Assembly (NCBI GenBank): GCA_010645155.1
Contig: CM021314.1
Span: 4,730,955 to 4,794,954 of the forward strand
Length of the DNA stretch: 64,000 bases
Origin: Tigriopus japonicus
Lineage: Eukaryota > Arthropoda > Copepoda > Harpacticoida > Harpacticidae
Direction of reading: 5' to 3'
Made by a program: the position numbers and the translations under genes. The notes beneath the pieces are model-generated. The model searched no databases and had not been told where the DNA came from. It saw nothing but the letters and a program-made list of their open reading frames with translations. Shown here one piece after another: positions 14,556 through 26,059 of the stretch. Position 1 is the first letter of the stretch. Each line of letters begins with the position of its first letter.

Positions 14556-15818
14556 AAAGAACGGGATAATACGTCTTCAACTGAATTAGATTTGCCCGAG
14601 ACACGCCTTAAGATGAGGGAGTACGTACTCAATTCAGAAAGGGTTCTTTGTTGATGACCAGTCCAAGCAGGTTTTTTTGCGATTGAAAGCGAATGTAAGA
14701 GGCATGGGATCAGTGTAAACCGTGAATTCGCGTGCCTCCAGTTGCCAACGGAAATGACGGACCGCTAACTTAGTGGCAAGCAACTCACGATCCAATGCAT
14801 TGTAATTGAGCTCAAGATCGTGCAACTTTTTGCTAAAGAAAGCGAGTGGTTGCCATTCAGATCCGCGAGAAGATCGTTGTTCCAGAACAGCCCCAACAGC
14901 TTTGTCAGAAGCGTCGGTGGTTAGAGCTCGTTCGGCATTTGGTTCTTGATGAACAAGCATTGTGGCACTGGCAAGGGCCTTGTAGGACTGAAAAGTCTAC
15001 AATTCTTAGAACGACTGAATGTTTATTCTTTCTCAGAGATCGCCTCTTATCAACTTGACCAAGAAACCAAAACCCCGATGACTTACGCCATCTAACAGCA
15101 AAATAGAAATAACTTTTGACATAAATAGGGAATATGCTACAGCCTCTTTGGCTTCTTGAAAAGCAGAGCGTGAAGTATCGTCCCATTCTACGGGGGCTTT
15201 GCTTGCCTTGCAATGAGCCCTCCCAGTGAATCCTAATACTCGGAATAGGAGAAGCAATGTTTCAGCCATGTGAGGAACGAAACGTCTGAAAAAATCATCA
15301 TGCCAAGAATCTCTTGGAGGCCTTTAACAGTGAATGTTAAAGGTAAATTCCGCACAACCTCTACTTTGTCCGAAAGTAGAACTGCTCGTTTACTGTCGAT
15401 GAAGTGGCCCAAGAATTTAAGGCAAGTTTTGCCAAATTCACATTTCTTGGGGCTTATGAGGATATGAGGAAGAGGGTATTTATCTGGCTTCGTTAGGGAA
15501 TTTAAAGCCACACAATCACCACAAATTCTCCACAAACCATCATTTTGGGGATTACAACAATTGGACTAGCAACTGATGATTTTGAGCGCCTGGCAATTCC
15601 GAGCTTGACGTTTTCTTCCATGGAGAATTTGGCGGCCATGGATCAAGACGTCTAGGCTTAGCACGAGGGAGAGGGTCTGCAGTCTCAATAAAATGGGTCA
15701 CGCCGTGTGAAACAGCCGCAACATCAAATCTTGGAGTTGTTAGTGAAGGAAATGTACTCAAAATGCGTTGATAGGAGTCATCTGAAATGGTAAGGCATTC
15801 TAGGCCACGAAACGGCAA
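14556..15818 (-). pseudogene. Ty3/gypsy pol remnant with deleted RT core
   Basis: Minus-strand blocks in order: VTHFIETADPLPRAKPRRL (15.6-15.8 kb), CGDCVALNSLTKPDKYPLPHI, then at once KKCEFGKTCLKFLGH, SFLTWLKHCF, a TDASDKAVGAVLEQ RNase H start with LDRELLATKLAVRHFRW, then VSGKSNSVEDVLSR. The RT palm, including the YxDD motif, is missing between YPLPHI and CEFGK (about 100 residues in the family), and several frameshifts occur. No LTRs seen. It is inactive. Confidence 0.85.
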
Positions 15819-15837
15819 ACTGCCGCTCGAGAAAAAC

Positions 15838-18085
15838 TTCCAAAGATAGGGTTAGCTAAGTACAGATTCTTGGAAGAGCATTGGCCCTTGATAAATGAGA
15901 AAATCCAAACATCTGATCTAATTTTAAAAATGGAACGTGAACCTGCAATTGACGACGCTACAAATCTGCTTGTTTCGACGCTGGAAGAAATTTGCATTGA
16001 ACTTGGGATATCGTCTTTACAAGAAAAAGATGAAAAATTGAAAATCCTAAAACAAAGACAAAAACTCTTAAAAAAAAAGAATGGATTTAGCTAAAAGATT
16101 GAAATCATTAGATAGCCAAACATCCATATACCTCGGTGTTTGTAAAAAAAATCGAAGCTATCAACGCCTCCCTCCAATCTTCCCTTGATAATGAGCAGCT
16201 TTCCAAAGAAAGCAAGGTTGTATAGGCGGTGAAATTAAATCCCAGAGCGTTCTATTCCTATGCAAACTCGAAACGAAAGGCAAGACCACCAATTGGGCCT
16301 TTTCTGGTGGAAAATGAGCTTGTGTCTTGCCCAATTGAGCTTGCAGATATCTTGGGGGAACAATTTGTGTCTCAGGTTGTCCCGAATTTCCCATTCTTGA
16401 GAGATCATTCGAGTGACACCAATTCCTTTGACGACTTGCAAGTGAATAGCCAAGATATTTTGAAAGCAATAAGCTCGCGAAAAAACTCCACATCGCCGGG
16501 TCCTGATGGAGTTACAGTACAATTTTTGAAACGTATCTCCCTTACGATTGCACCCCCTTATCTCCTCTCTTATGAACCGATCTCTAACTGAAGGAAAGGT
16601 CCCTGCAATCTTGAAAAAGGCGCATGTCGTTCCAACTTTTAAAGGTGGAGACAGAAGTCACCCATGCAATTACCGCCCAATATCACTCACGTCGACTATA
16701 GCCAAGGTAATGGAAAAATAGTAAAGTTGTACCTTGTTGAATATCTTGAAACCAAAGATAGCATCCCTGACCAGCAGCACGGTTTTCGCTCCAATTTTAG
16801 CACTGTGACCCAGCTTATACAGCACTTTGACGACTTAATAGAGGGACTTGAACACAATGATTGTGTTGACATCGTATATCTGGACTTTGCTAAAGCATTT
16901 GACAAAGTAGATCACACTCTAGTGCTAAAAAGTCTTGCTGAAGTAGGTGTTTTTGGGAAAGTGATCTCTTGGAGCAAGGAATTCCTCACTAATCGAACTC
17001 AAAATGTCAAATTGAAGGCTACCTAAGCCAGACCAAACAAGTGTTGTCAGGAGTTCCCCAAGGCTCTATCCTCGGACCAATTTTATTTGTCGTTTTCATT
17101 GCACCTCTACTAAAACTTCCTCTAAAGTCATCAATCTCGTCCTATGCAGAAGATACTAAACTTGTCTGCGGCAGAAATTTTCTGGGTACAAACGACCTGC
17201 AAGTCGATCTACAGTTGATTTACGATTAGGTTGAAGCTCGAAACATGCAACTGAATGGAGATAAGTTTCGATCTATGACCTTCGACCCTTCGGGTGCAGA
17301 CAGACCGACGTACCTCGATAATGATGGACATCCCGTAATATCAGTCAGTGCCATAAAAGATCTCGGCGTCATCATCCAAGAAAATGGAAAGTTTGAGGAA
17401 CACGTCCAAACTAAAGTAACCAAGGCTTTCCAAACGTGTGGATGGATCTACAGGACATTTAAGTCAAGAGATCCACTTACAATGAAAACATTGTACAAAT
17501 CAATTGTCCAGCCCCATTTAGAATATGCATCGCCAATCTGGGCCCCCGTGTCAGCAGCATTGCTATACAAGATTGAAAAGGTTTTGCGAAGTTTCACCAG
17601 ATGTATTTCGGGTGTGAGTCATTTGAGTTATTGGGACAGACTGAAAAGCCTGGGCTTGTACAGTATTCAAATGCCTTCATGGGCTTTGCCCTAATCCAGG
17701 AATTAGACACACATAGAGTGACAGGAGGGGGATCTCTTGCTATGTTAGGTCTCCGCCCAATATATCTGACAGGAAGTTATTAAAGTGTTTAAAGAATTCG
17801 TTTGTCCTAAATAAAGCCCGTCCTCTACAATCTTCTTCCGGGGTCCCTTCGAAAGTTTTACGTACTGGATGATCCATTGTCGAGCTTCAAACGCCAATTA
17901 GATGATTTTTAAAGACTATCCCAGACCAGCCTTATGTACAAGGCTATAATAGGGCAGCTAACTCGAACACCTTAAACGATCAAATATCATACAGAGTCTG
18001 ACACCTCGATGCATGTTTACAGGGAATTTCATTTCCTGTATCGGATAAAAAACCCGTAAGGAACCCGTATTAAAAATAAAAAAAG
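15838..18085 (+). pseudogene. LINE (CR1/Jockey-like) copy, RT inactivated
   Basis: Plus-strand blocks: a K/E-rich linker (15870-16090), FYSYANSKRKAR, SPGPDGVTVQFLK, DQQHGFRSNFSTVTQL, VYLDFAKAFDKVDH, VLSGVPQGSILGPILF, SSYAEDTKLVCG, VSAIKDLGVII, AFQTCGWIYRTFKSRD, PHLEYASPIWAP. The catalytic YADD is YAED. Frames are broken near 16591, 17026 and 17229. No endonuclease precedes it, so it is 5'-truncated, and an A-rich stretch near 18068-18083 may be its tail. It lies next to the gypsy remnant on the opposite strand. Confidence 0.85.
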
Positions 18086-18150
18086 AACATGGTTGGATCC
18101 AGAGCAAGCGGAAATGAGAGATCAGGGCAATCTGGATCGATGAGATTCTG

Positions 18151-18257
18151 GGCCCGTATTCTCAACTCGGTCTTGGAACTTGAAGTCGTACTTCTATGTA
18201 GTAACTTTTTCTTGAAGTCTTACTTCAAGCACCAAGTACGAGTTGAGAATACGGGCC
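18151..18257. mobile_element. 107-bp palindromic MITE
   Basis: Ends GGCCCGTATTCTCAACTCG and its reverse complement, with imperfect internal pairing (ACTTGAAGT/ACTTCAAG). CTG occurs on both flanks and may be a 3-bp duplication. No coding capacity. Confidence 0.75.
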
Positions 18258-18399
18258 CTGGCGTTTCACATCAAGAAGTAATCCTGATTCTCGCAAAAAG
18301 TTACTCCCATGTATGGGACTTTCTATATCAGCGACAACAAAACGCCACAAGTTTCTCATCTTGTTGCGAAAATTAGATTGTTTGTCAGATGTTTGATTT

Positions 18400-18863
18400 A
18401 ATGTCCGTGGAGAAGGAGATGAACTCCAAGATGAATGCCATTTTGCCATTTACTTGACTAAAAAAGGTTAGAAAAAACAAGCCCAGAACATTCTTTGCTC
18501 TGGTTCCCACACCATCGTTTTGAGAGAGATTACTCAAAATCGCAATCTCTTCCTATTGATGCCGCTTTCGAAATGGGAATGTATCCATCCGGGCTAACCT
18601 CCCACTCAACAATGCTAGCCGGAAAAATTGAAGTCGCCAACTACAAAGAGTCGAGAACAAACCTCTTGATCTAACTCCTTTCCCATGAATTGGAGAGCTG
18701 GTAGAAACGAAGAAGAGCTACAAGAAGGTGGCCGATATATTGTTACAACCGTAAGATCAAGAGTCTTGATTTGACAAATCCAAACTTCTACTTCTCCATT
18801 CGACATTTGAACATGACTAAGAAGTAAATCTTTCTTGACGTATAGAAATATGTCCGTCCCCAT
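18400..18863 (-). pseudogene. LINE endonuclease fragment
   Basis: Minus-strand frame 18863-18615 reads a typical apurinic-endonuclease stretch: VEVWICQIKTLDLTVVTIYRPPS, then FVVGDFNFSG. Downstream, a weaker continuation with NFRNKMRNLW sits in another frame. It is not joined to either neighbouring RT in orientation and position, so it is a separate remnant. Confidence 0.7.
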
Positions 18864-20410
18864 GTGGGAAAATCAGGGCCTACTCTATCCAAACGAACTA
18901 GCCTAAAACCAGAGATTCTAAAACTCCTGGACAAAGTCAAGTCTCTGTGATAGAAATAAAGGAGACCTCTCTATCATTGGGTGGCTCTTCCAGCACTCTA
19001 ACCTTTGTGCTGTTTTTTTTTGTGAAAATCAGATAATGAGCGTACTAATAGAGCCCTTTTGTAGGCTCAAGGCCTTCCGATGGACCAAGTCTATTTTCTG
19101 TCAAACCTTTAAAAATTCTACTTACTGACGAAACTTTGCTCTACAGGAAGGGTTTGCTTATGAAAGGAGGGGTCGGTCACACTAAAGTAAGACCTTGGTT
19201 GCCCATGGGAGAAAGTGGAAATAGGGGGAGGGTTATGGATATTTGGGAGAAGGGTGGAAATAGAAATAGGTTTTGTGGCGAGGGAAGGGAAATGGGCCAA
19301 GGAGTTGGGCGGAGGAGAAGGAGTGAAATCCTGAAAGGATTAACTGTTTGGGGGATAGGTTGGGGATTGAAAGCTAACCTATATCCAAATCTAGGAGAAA
19401 GATATTTTGCTGGTCTCTCTTGCCTTTGAGTACCTCGTACGTGGACTTGCTTGCACCTCTCATTGAAACAAGTCCGATGTGTCATTGAAATACGGCACAA
19501 ATGGATTGAAATGGGGGAATTTGACCTTTGAGCACCCTTTCTTGTTGTAATTAAAGAGCCCAAAGTTCAACAAATTTTGACACCACTGTGGGTGTTCAAA
19601 AGAGCTACAACTTTTTCTATCCGGACTACAAGGGTGCCTTTTGTGGTCGGCGTGTTTATTTATTAGTATTGAAATTTAAACTGGAAATATTTTTGAACTT
19701 GTTTGTTTGAAGAATAAAATAAAAAGAATTTGTCCGTGATAAGATTCATCATTCCATTTATGCGACAGGTTTATAAAATAAAAAGAATTTGTCCATGATA
19801 AGATTCATCATTCCATTTATGCAACAGGTTTATAAAATAAAAAGAATTTGTCCATGATAAGATACATCATTTCATATATGCAACAGGTTTGGTCAAAAAA
19901 TGTATTTTTCTTTGTTGTGGTAGTAGGTTTTGATCTGCCGCAACAAGGATAGCTCTTCCATGTAACACGAAATCCTAATAAAGCCATTAAACCTAGCAAT
20001 GTCTCTACCATGTATCCATTATTTTAATATTTCAAACGCTCGCAAATAAATTATGGTCTAATCAAATTTCGAAACTGTTACATTAAAACGTTAAAACGAT
20101 CTTGCGTCCGAGCTCTCGTGCCTAACTGGCTTCCATCTTCCTAGCCATTAATCAATCATTGAATTGCTAGCCTGCTATTGGCTGCAGTAAAGTCGTCTCC
20201 GTCAATCAAAGTGTTCTCTTTTAGCCATGGCTGCACACTTCCTCTATGAATGGTCAGTCTGAAAGAAAGGGGCGGGTTTAAGTGAGGATCAATCAAGGAA
20301 TTTTTCAATTGTCAGTAGGCACTGTTGCTGGTCACTTAATGAAAGGTCTTCTTTCTCTTCTTGTATGTCCTGTTACCTGCGCGCGCTTTTCTTGCGTTCT
20401 TGATCACGTA
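18864..20410. other. Interior of the 8.26-kb element, right part
   Basis: Holds the 61-bp tandem repeat but no recognised gene. Overlapping frames at 19136-19563 on both strands come from G-rich/C-rich composition and are not supported. Confidence 0.4.
19711..19890. repeat. 61-bp tandem repeat, three copies
   Basis: Units start TAAAATAAAAAGAATTTGTC near 19714, 19773 and 19833 and end GACAGGTT or AACAGGTT. The third copy is more diverged at its end. Confidence 0.9.
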
Positions 20411-20592
20411 GGATGTAAGCCCTCCGTGTTTCAGGCTCACTCGATCCCTCTCTCGCTTAGCAAGTGAAAGTCTTCCTTGGTAGCTCCAAGTCGAGTGCGG
20501 TGTCTCCACTGCCTTTTCCTCGCCCTCCTAACCCTCGTCACGCTCCCTCCTTTTCCCCGGCCCCTCGCAGATGGCTACTTCCCAAGATAACC
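20411..20592 (-). repeat. Right terminal inverted repeat of the 8.26-kb element
   Basis: Reverse complement of 12329-12510 with two differences, ending CCCAAGATAACC right before the target duplication GACAATTT. Confidence 0.85.
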
Positions 20593-21315
20593 GACAATTT
20601 TTCCTCGAACTGTAGTTGCAGCTAAAAAAGGCGGGTTGTTATAAAGTTTCTAAACAAAGACGTAAACAAGGACCAATTTGGCAACACTCGAACTATTTCG
20701 AGTTCGAGTTCGCTTGATAGTTATGAAAATGGATTTCGAGCTTAGAGGAGTATAGAGAAGCAATTGTCGTCATTTTGTCTGCCTTGTTTGTAGCTGATAC
20801 TGGCCAAAGTTGCCCCTAAGTTGCGTAAAAAAGCAAATATTTCCGAAGAATATCGTGAAATACTTGCCCAAACAAGGGGAAGATCATAGTACAAATGAAA
20901 GTGCGCAAGACGTATTTTCAATACCAAATCCTATAATTGCTTGAACTAATGCCTGTGAATCAAATGATCACCTTCATTGAGCACCTTAGTACAAATTGGG
21001 AGAAGCAAACCGTAAGCAGGAGGCCACATGCCGAAAACTAAAAGTTTTTCAAAAATTCCCTTCTGCGAATTCGTTTGTTTGGGCAAGTCCCAACTAGTCG
21101 CTGATGAAAAACGGCCCTGGCTGCCGACAATGAAATTTCACGACCGGCCTGCTCTAGTATCTCCACTCTATAGACCTCTATGATTTCGAGTTGGCAGTGC
21201 TGCCATATTTTACTTGGAGATTAGGTGTTTTGCCCTTTAAGAAGTTTAGTAGTGGTAAAGTTTTTGACCCTTAAGGGCCAAAATGGCAAAAGTATGGCAT
21301 AATTCATAAACCACT
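20593..21315. repeat. Right part of the hAT-like MITE, itself interrupted
   Basis: Aligns with 28190-28460: CGGGTTGTTATAAA, GGACCAATTTGGCAACACTC, GATTTCGAGTTGGCAGTGC, AGTAGTGGTAAAGTTTTTGA. It continues the fragment at 12297-12328. A 441-bp insertion splits it at 20741-21181, and the last ~20 bp of the consensus are missing after 21310. Confidence 0.8.
20741..21181. mobile_element. 441-bp element inserted in the MITE
   Basis: GATTTCGAG occurs at both borders (20732-20740 and 21182-21190), a target duplication of 8-9 bp. Ends are inverted (TAGAGGAGTATAGAG against CTCTATAGACCTCTA, imperfect). It resembles the sequence split across 10290-11090. No transposase. Confidence 0.7.
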
Positions 21316-21745
21316 GAAAATCATGGACACTGGTCGATGGTTTGTTGTGACCAAGATTGTTGTGACTCAAGCTAGTGGAGCCAAAGCCAATTCTGCCTAA
21401 GGAGCACTTGGCATAGAGGGAAAATTTTGGGCTGTTTTGGAGGAATCAAAATATCGGCGATGCCACATCGCTTACAATTATTTGGTTAGCAATGGCTTGA
21501 AGCTCAAAAAGTACTCAAAAAGTCATTGGAGTCAAAAGTTTAAAACATCAAGAGATCTTCATTAGCCATTTCTATCCTGTCTCAGTTTTATGTTCATGAA
21601 AGTGCACTGAAGAATGAAAATTATAATCCATGTAAGCATAGTTATGGAATGATGTTGGATGTTTTTCGGGGAACATTTTGGCATCCCTGAGATCTAGGCG
21701 TCAAAGTTCGCAGCAAGGTACATTTACACAAGAACCACTGTACTA
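21316..21745. other. Non-coding stretch
   Basis: No gene or clear repeat seen between the MITE remnant and the mariner element. Confidence 0.4.
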
Positions 21746-22660
21746 CAGCGTGGGGCAGCAAAATACGGCCCTAGGTAAAAGTGACCATAAAATGTTTAAT
21801 ATTGCGAGGAAGAGGTTGGGTTGTATCTCCAATGAAAGTTTTGATTCTTAGCATTCGAATAAGCCATAAACAGCTGAAATTGGTTCACCAGTCACCATGG
21901 AGCAGGCGAAGAGAGATCGCGTGGCCGATCTTCTGCGCGCCCAAGTTCCTTCTCCGACAAGAAGAACTGGACTGTGGACCAAAGCAGGAACGCGAGGAAT
22001 GACATATCTTGCCATGTTGTCGACGAGGTCCCCCCCCCCATCAACTCAACCAAGCATCCACAGTCAGCAATGATGCTTGGGGTCATGGCCTCGAACGGAG
22101 CCACAATGCCCCCCTTCTGGTTCCCCAAGGGTTTGAGGGTGGGGGCCAAAGAATACCAGGAAGTCCTGGAAAACGTGGTGAAGCCATGGCTGGATTCCAC
22201 CTTTCCGGACGGGGACTATGTCTTCCAGCAGGACTCTGCTCCAAGGCACAAAGCCAAAACCACACAGAAGTGGTGCCAAGAAAACCTTGCCCAGCTCTGG
22301 CCACATGACTTCTGGCCCCCCTCAAGCCCGGACTGCTCACCCCTCGACTATGGGATATGGGGCTACATTGAAAGCAAGGCCTGCAGCATCCCCCACGCCA
22401 ATGTCAATGCCATGAAGGCCTCCGTCGAGCAGGAGTGGGCCGCCATGTCCCCGGACTACGTGGCCAAGGTGTGCCGGGCATTCAGGCCCAGGCTCAAGGC
22501 CATGATTGAGGTGGAGGGGGCTCACTTCGACAAGTAATTCAATGTATATAGGACAGTAAATATACTATAAAAGTTTCAGCTGTTGAACTGGTTCATGTTC
22601 TTGATGAAGTTGATCTACTTTTTTTAAAGCGCTAGGGCCGTATTTTGCTGCCCCACACTG
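21746..22660 (+). mobile_element. Internally deleted mariner element (maT-like, DD37D)
   Basis: 915 bp with 30-bp TIRs starting CAGYGTGGGGCAGCAAAATA and TA on both sides (21744-21745, 22661-22662). The transposase start MEQAKRDRVADLLRAQ is at 21897; the frame then jumps at about 21946 to the catalytic half FSDKKNWTVDQ, so the DNA-binding domain is deleted with a frameshift. The catalytic half runs to the stop at 22537: QQDSAPRHKAK gives the second Asp and SPDCSPLDY the third. I count 37 residues between them, the maT spacing. It cannot make active transposase, but its ends could be mobilised in trans. Confidence 0.85.
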
Positions 22661-22662
22661 TA

Positions 22663-23869
22663 GAGGACGAATTTCAGAGCAGTGTCCATGACGTCATCAA
22701 TCCACCTTGCGTTGGATCATCACTGATCCGTCATTAATTCTAGGTTGAGAGAAGTTCAACATTCATTTGCGAGGAAAAGAGAATTCAGTCAGGGACGCCA
22801 CTCAAACATGTTCCAATTTATTCATTTCTTTTCATAAGCAAAGCTCATTACATTAGATTTTGAAAAAACATTTTGAAATTTTGAAGTTATTGAAAGATTT
22901 ATCAGAATCAATCGTCTTTTCTAATCATGTTTCTTTTGTCCATGTCAACCCTGGTTTAGTTTGAGAATTCTCCTCGTAGTGTCAGTGTTTGTTCGTTTGA
23001 CAGGGTGACCACTCGAACGAAAGGTTTAAAGAGAGGGGCAACATTTCTTATCTTGTTTAAAACAGAAATTGTGTTCCTTTTGTCTTCTTTTAACTCAATA
23101 TTTTAAGCCAGTATTTAAAAGTGGTCGTTGAACTATTCTTGGAGAGGCTTGTTCAATGTTGGAAATAAGTGGTAAATTTACGTTAGGAACCAACCCTTAT
23201 CAATTTGGTCACCTTAAAAACGTGCGACCATTGTGAATTGAGCTTCTTAGTTGATGTTGAATTGATGTCACTCCAAAAACCTTGTGGATTTACTGATCAT
23301 TCTGGTCATCTTGCCATCTCCAGGTGTCACATTGTAGTGTTTTAGTGCACAGAGAGATCCAGTCAAGCTGATTGAGGAAGATAATTTGGATGGGTCGTGT
23401 GTGGCCCTTCAAAGAAAAAGAGAGCTTGACTTCATCCTTCTTTCTTTCTTCCAATCCAAGACCATCGTATTCTCCATTGATGAGACCTACTCAAAGTCAA
23501 TTGTGTCACTTATTTGTTTGTTCAGCATGCTTTTGAGCCTTTCATCTCTGTCAGATCATTCAATGGATAGATGGATGGACAAGAACTGGATTGTAGGATT
23601 CATAAAAAGGTTCAGGGAATATTGGTCTTCTCTTGTCACTACTGCAAACTTTGGTGTGGTGATTCAACATGAAAATGAATGGGAAAAAGCAATGAAAACA
23701 TCACCAGTTAGACAAGAACAAGCACGTGGAATTGAAGTGGCAACCCTTAGATACAGAGACAGGCTAATTTTGAGAAAGATCAACTATGAGATGACCAGTC
23801 CACACAAGACATCAACGGTTAACCAACCACTAGAGAGCGCCTTCAAGGCTAGATTGGACTACATCCACA
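22663..23869. other. Non-coding or unrecognised stretch
   Basis: A 168-codon open frame (23386-23892, plus) ends just as the RT fragment begins in another frame. Its residues (GVVIQHENEWEKAMK, RYRDRLILRKINYE) match nothing I know; it may be an upstream part of the same LINE remnant or chance. Confidence 0.3.
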
Positions 23870-24239
23870 AAGATGCTAAAATTTGCGGATGATTTGAAGA
23901 TTATTGGGATTATCTTGCAACCTCAAGACGAGAAATGAGTCCAAAGAGAGCTCAGCAGAAGATTGGCCCTCGAATAATGGAATGACCTTCAATGTGGATA
24001 AGTGTGAGATGATGAGGTTTGGAAAGAGGTCAAAAACCACTCCCAAGGATATCCTGAAAGGCCAGGAACTTGAGAGCGTAGACATGGAAACAGATCTTAG
24101 GGTCATATTCGATCGGAACATAAAATTCCGTGAACATTGTGCTGATATCGTCATGCGGGCGAGTAGAATGATGGGTCTTGTGCAACGCACTTTCACCATG
24201 AGGGACAAGAAAATTTTAACTAGACTGTACAAAGTGTAG
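23870..24239 (+). pseudogene. LINE reverse transcriptase 3' fragment
   Basis: KMLKFADDLKIIG carries an intact FADD motif (23882-23893) in one frame; after a frameshift the next blocks are NNGMTFNVDKCEMMRFGKRSK and DIVMRASRMMGLVQRTFTMRD, the usual RT C-terminal order, ending at a stop in ARLYKV-like sequence. It is truncated on both sides. Confidence 0.75.
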
Positions 24240-26059
24240 TTAAACTTATACTTAAGTATAACATGACTTTTTGCACTCCTTGAAATGTTATATAATACAA
24301 CCATTCACTTGAACACACATCCTTTCTCTGGTTATTTGCCATTGTTAAAGTGTTGTTAGTTCCGCCATTCACTCAAAAACAAATGTTATTAGTAAAAATA
24401 ATCAAAATTCATTGAATCAAAGGCAGTCATCGCATGTCCTAAATTCCCGGTGTTGGTCCTAAGCTGGAGGTCCTTCGACCTTGAAATGAATCCTTCGGAG
24501 AGTCATCCTTGATTTACAGAAGGTTAGCGCACTTCGTTCAGTCCTGCTGTCTGGCTGGGTGAAGTCATCTGCGAGATAACGGCAGGGGTCAAGCCTTGCT
24601 GAACGCTAGTAAACCTAGACCAATGTTTGATAAAATTTGTTATTCATGGCTAAATTCACCTTTATTTAATAAATTTGAACTTGTTCAGTTTTAGGTTTCT
24701 CACAAACCTCTAATCAAATCACCTGCAACACAAAACATTCTAATTAAAAATAGTGATAATAAGAATTGTTAAGTGGGAAAGTTATATTTTGGACAAAGGG
24801 GACAGTATTTTCTTTACATAACTTTTTTCTTCTAATCTTGTTGCGAACTTTTAGCTCTTTTAGATTTGGGGGAAAGTCTTTGCGTACCAAAAGTGGGTCT
24901 CAATATAGTTTCCAGATAGAAGCAATACCACATTTTAAAAGAGCTTCTCATATATAACAAGACTGTTATGCATCATTTAGTTCACAGGCAAAAAGAAACT
25001 GTGTAAGGTCACTAAAAGATATGCATTAATAGCCTATGAGTGGCAAACAATAAAAATCAAATTAGCATAAGATTGTTTCTCAGCCTAAAAACTCAAATAT
25101 TTCTGGTAATTAAAGACAACTTTTCCAGCTCTAATCAACAATGTGATGCATGTACAAACAGGATACATTTGCTCAATAAAAGTGTTTGCTCAAACGCCAA
25201 GACTTCTAATTACATTCTAATGTCAGTAAAACAAGAGATATTTTTAAGGTATTTGGTTTTAGCTTGAAATCTGTATCAAATCAGTTAAAAAAACTAAAAG
25301 TGAATACTACACGATTACGCACTACTTGTTTGAATCACCAACAATATTTCCTAAAATATCTGGGATGCTACAAACGAAGGTCTTTAAAATAAGTGTATGT
25401 ATATAATGATATCTCGGTCTACCTTTTTCCGTACCGGTAAATAACGCCATCATATACTTTTAAACCTCCATGTGCTCTCTAGAAATCAGGTTAAAATCAG
25501 TTACTCCAATCAGTTAGACCCTTGCCATTGAAGAATGACTTCATTGGAATTCAGCCCACATATCATTTGATAGGATCCCGACAATCCCCAATTATGATCC
25601 TCAATTTGGTATCCCCTCGTACTTAAAGAGAAGTAAATGTCTTTTTGACATTCCGTTACATCAAACAAATCTTATATAAAATCCTTGACATTAATCGCCA
25701 TATGACATGTTCCAAATGAGATTACCATCTCAGCCCTTTAAATGATTACTTTTGTGTTTCATGTGGCAAAGATCTCCATTACTCTCATGCTCTATACTTT
25801 TGCAACCATTCTGAAGTCGCGCACCGGAAGAAAGCAAAGAAAAAAACAAAATATTTTCTCAAAACATATTAACCATAATAATAACGATATAATGATAAAT
25901 AGTTTGTAATAACATTAACGATTTCTCAAGCTCAAAAAACACCATGTCAGAGAATTGGACAAGAATTATAATGTACAAAACCAACATTGCAAGTTAAAAT
26001 CATAATTCTTTGTTTTTCTCTGAGTCTTCCTAGAGATCCCTCCCTGTGAGATTAAAACA
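24240..26059. other. AT-rich non-coding stretch
   Basis: No gene, tRNA or clear repeat seen on either strand. Confidence 0.4.

Larger units (their letters stand above)
12329..20592. mobile_element. 8.26-kb composite element with 182-bp terminal inverted repeats
   Basis: Left end GGTTATCTTGGG (12329), right end CCCAAGATAACC (20592). The first 182 bp are the reverse complement of the last 182 bp with two differences. The flanking 8 bp are identical (GACAATTT at 12321-12328 and 20593-20600), and the outside flanks are the two halves of one MITE, so this is one insertion with an 8-bp target duplication. Inside are gypsy and LINE fragments, a MITE and a 61-bp tandem repeat. No transposase of its own was recognised, so it is probably non-autonomous. 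Family unclear: 8-bp duplications occur in hAT and P elements, while TIRs this long are commoner in Mutator-like and foldback elements. Confidence 0.8.
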
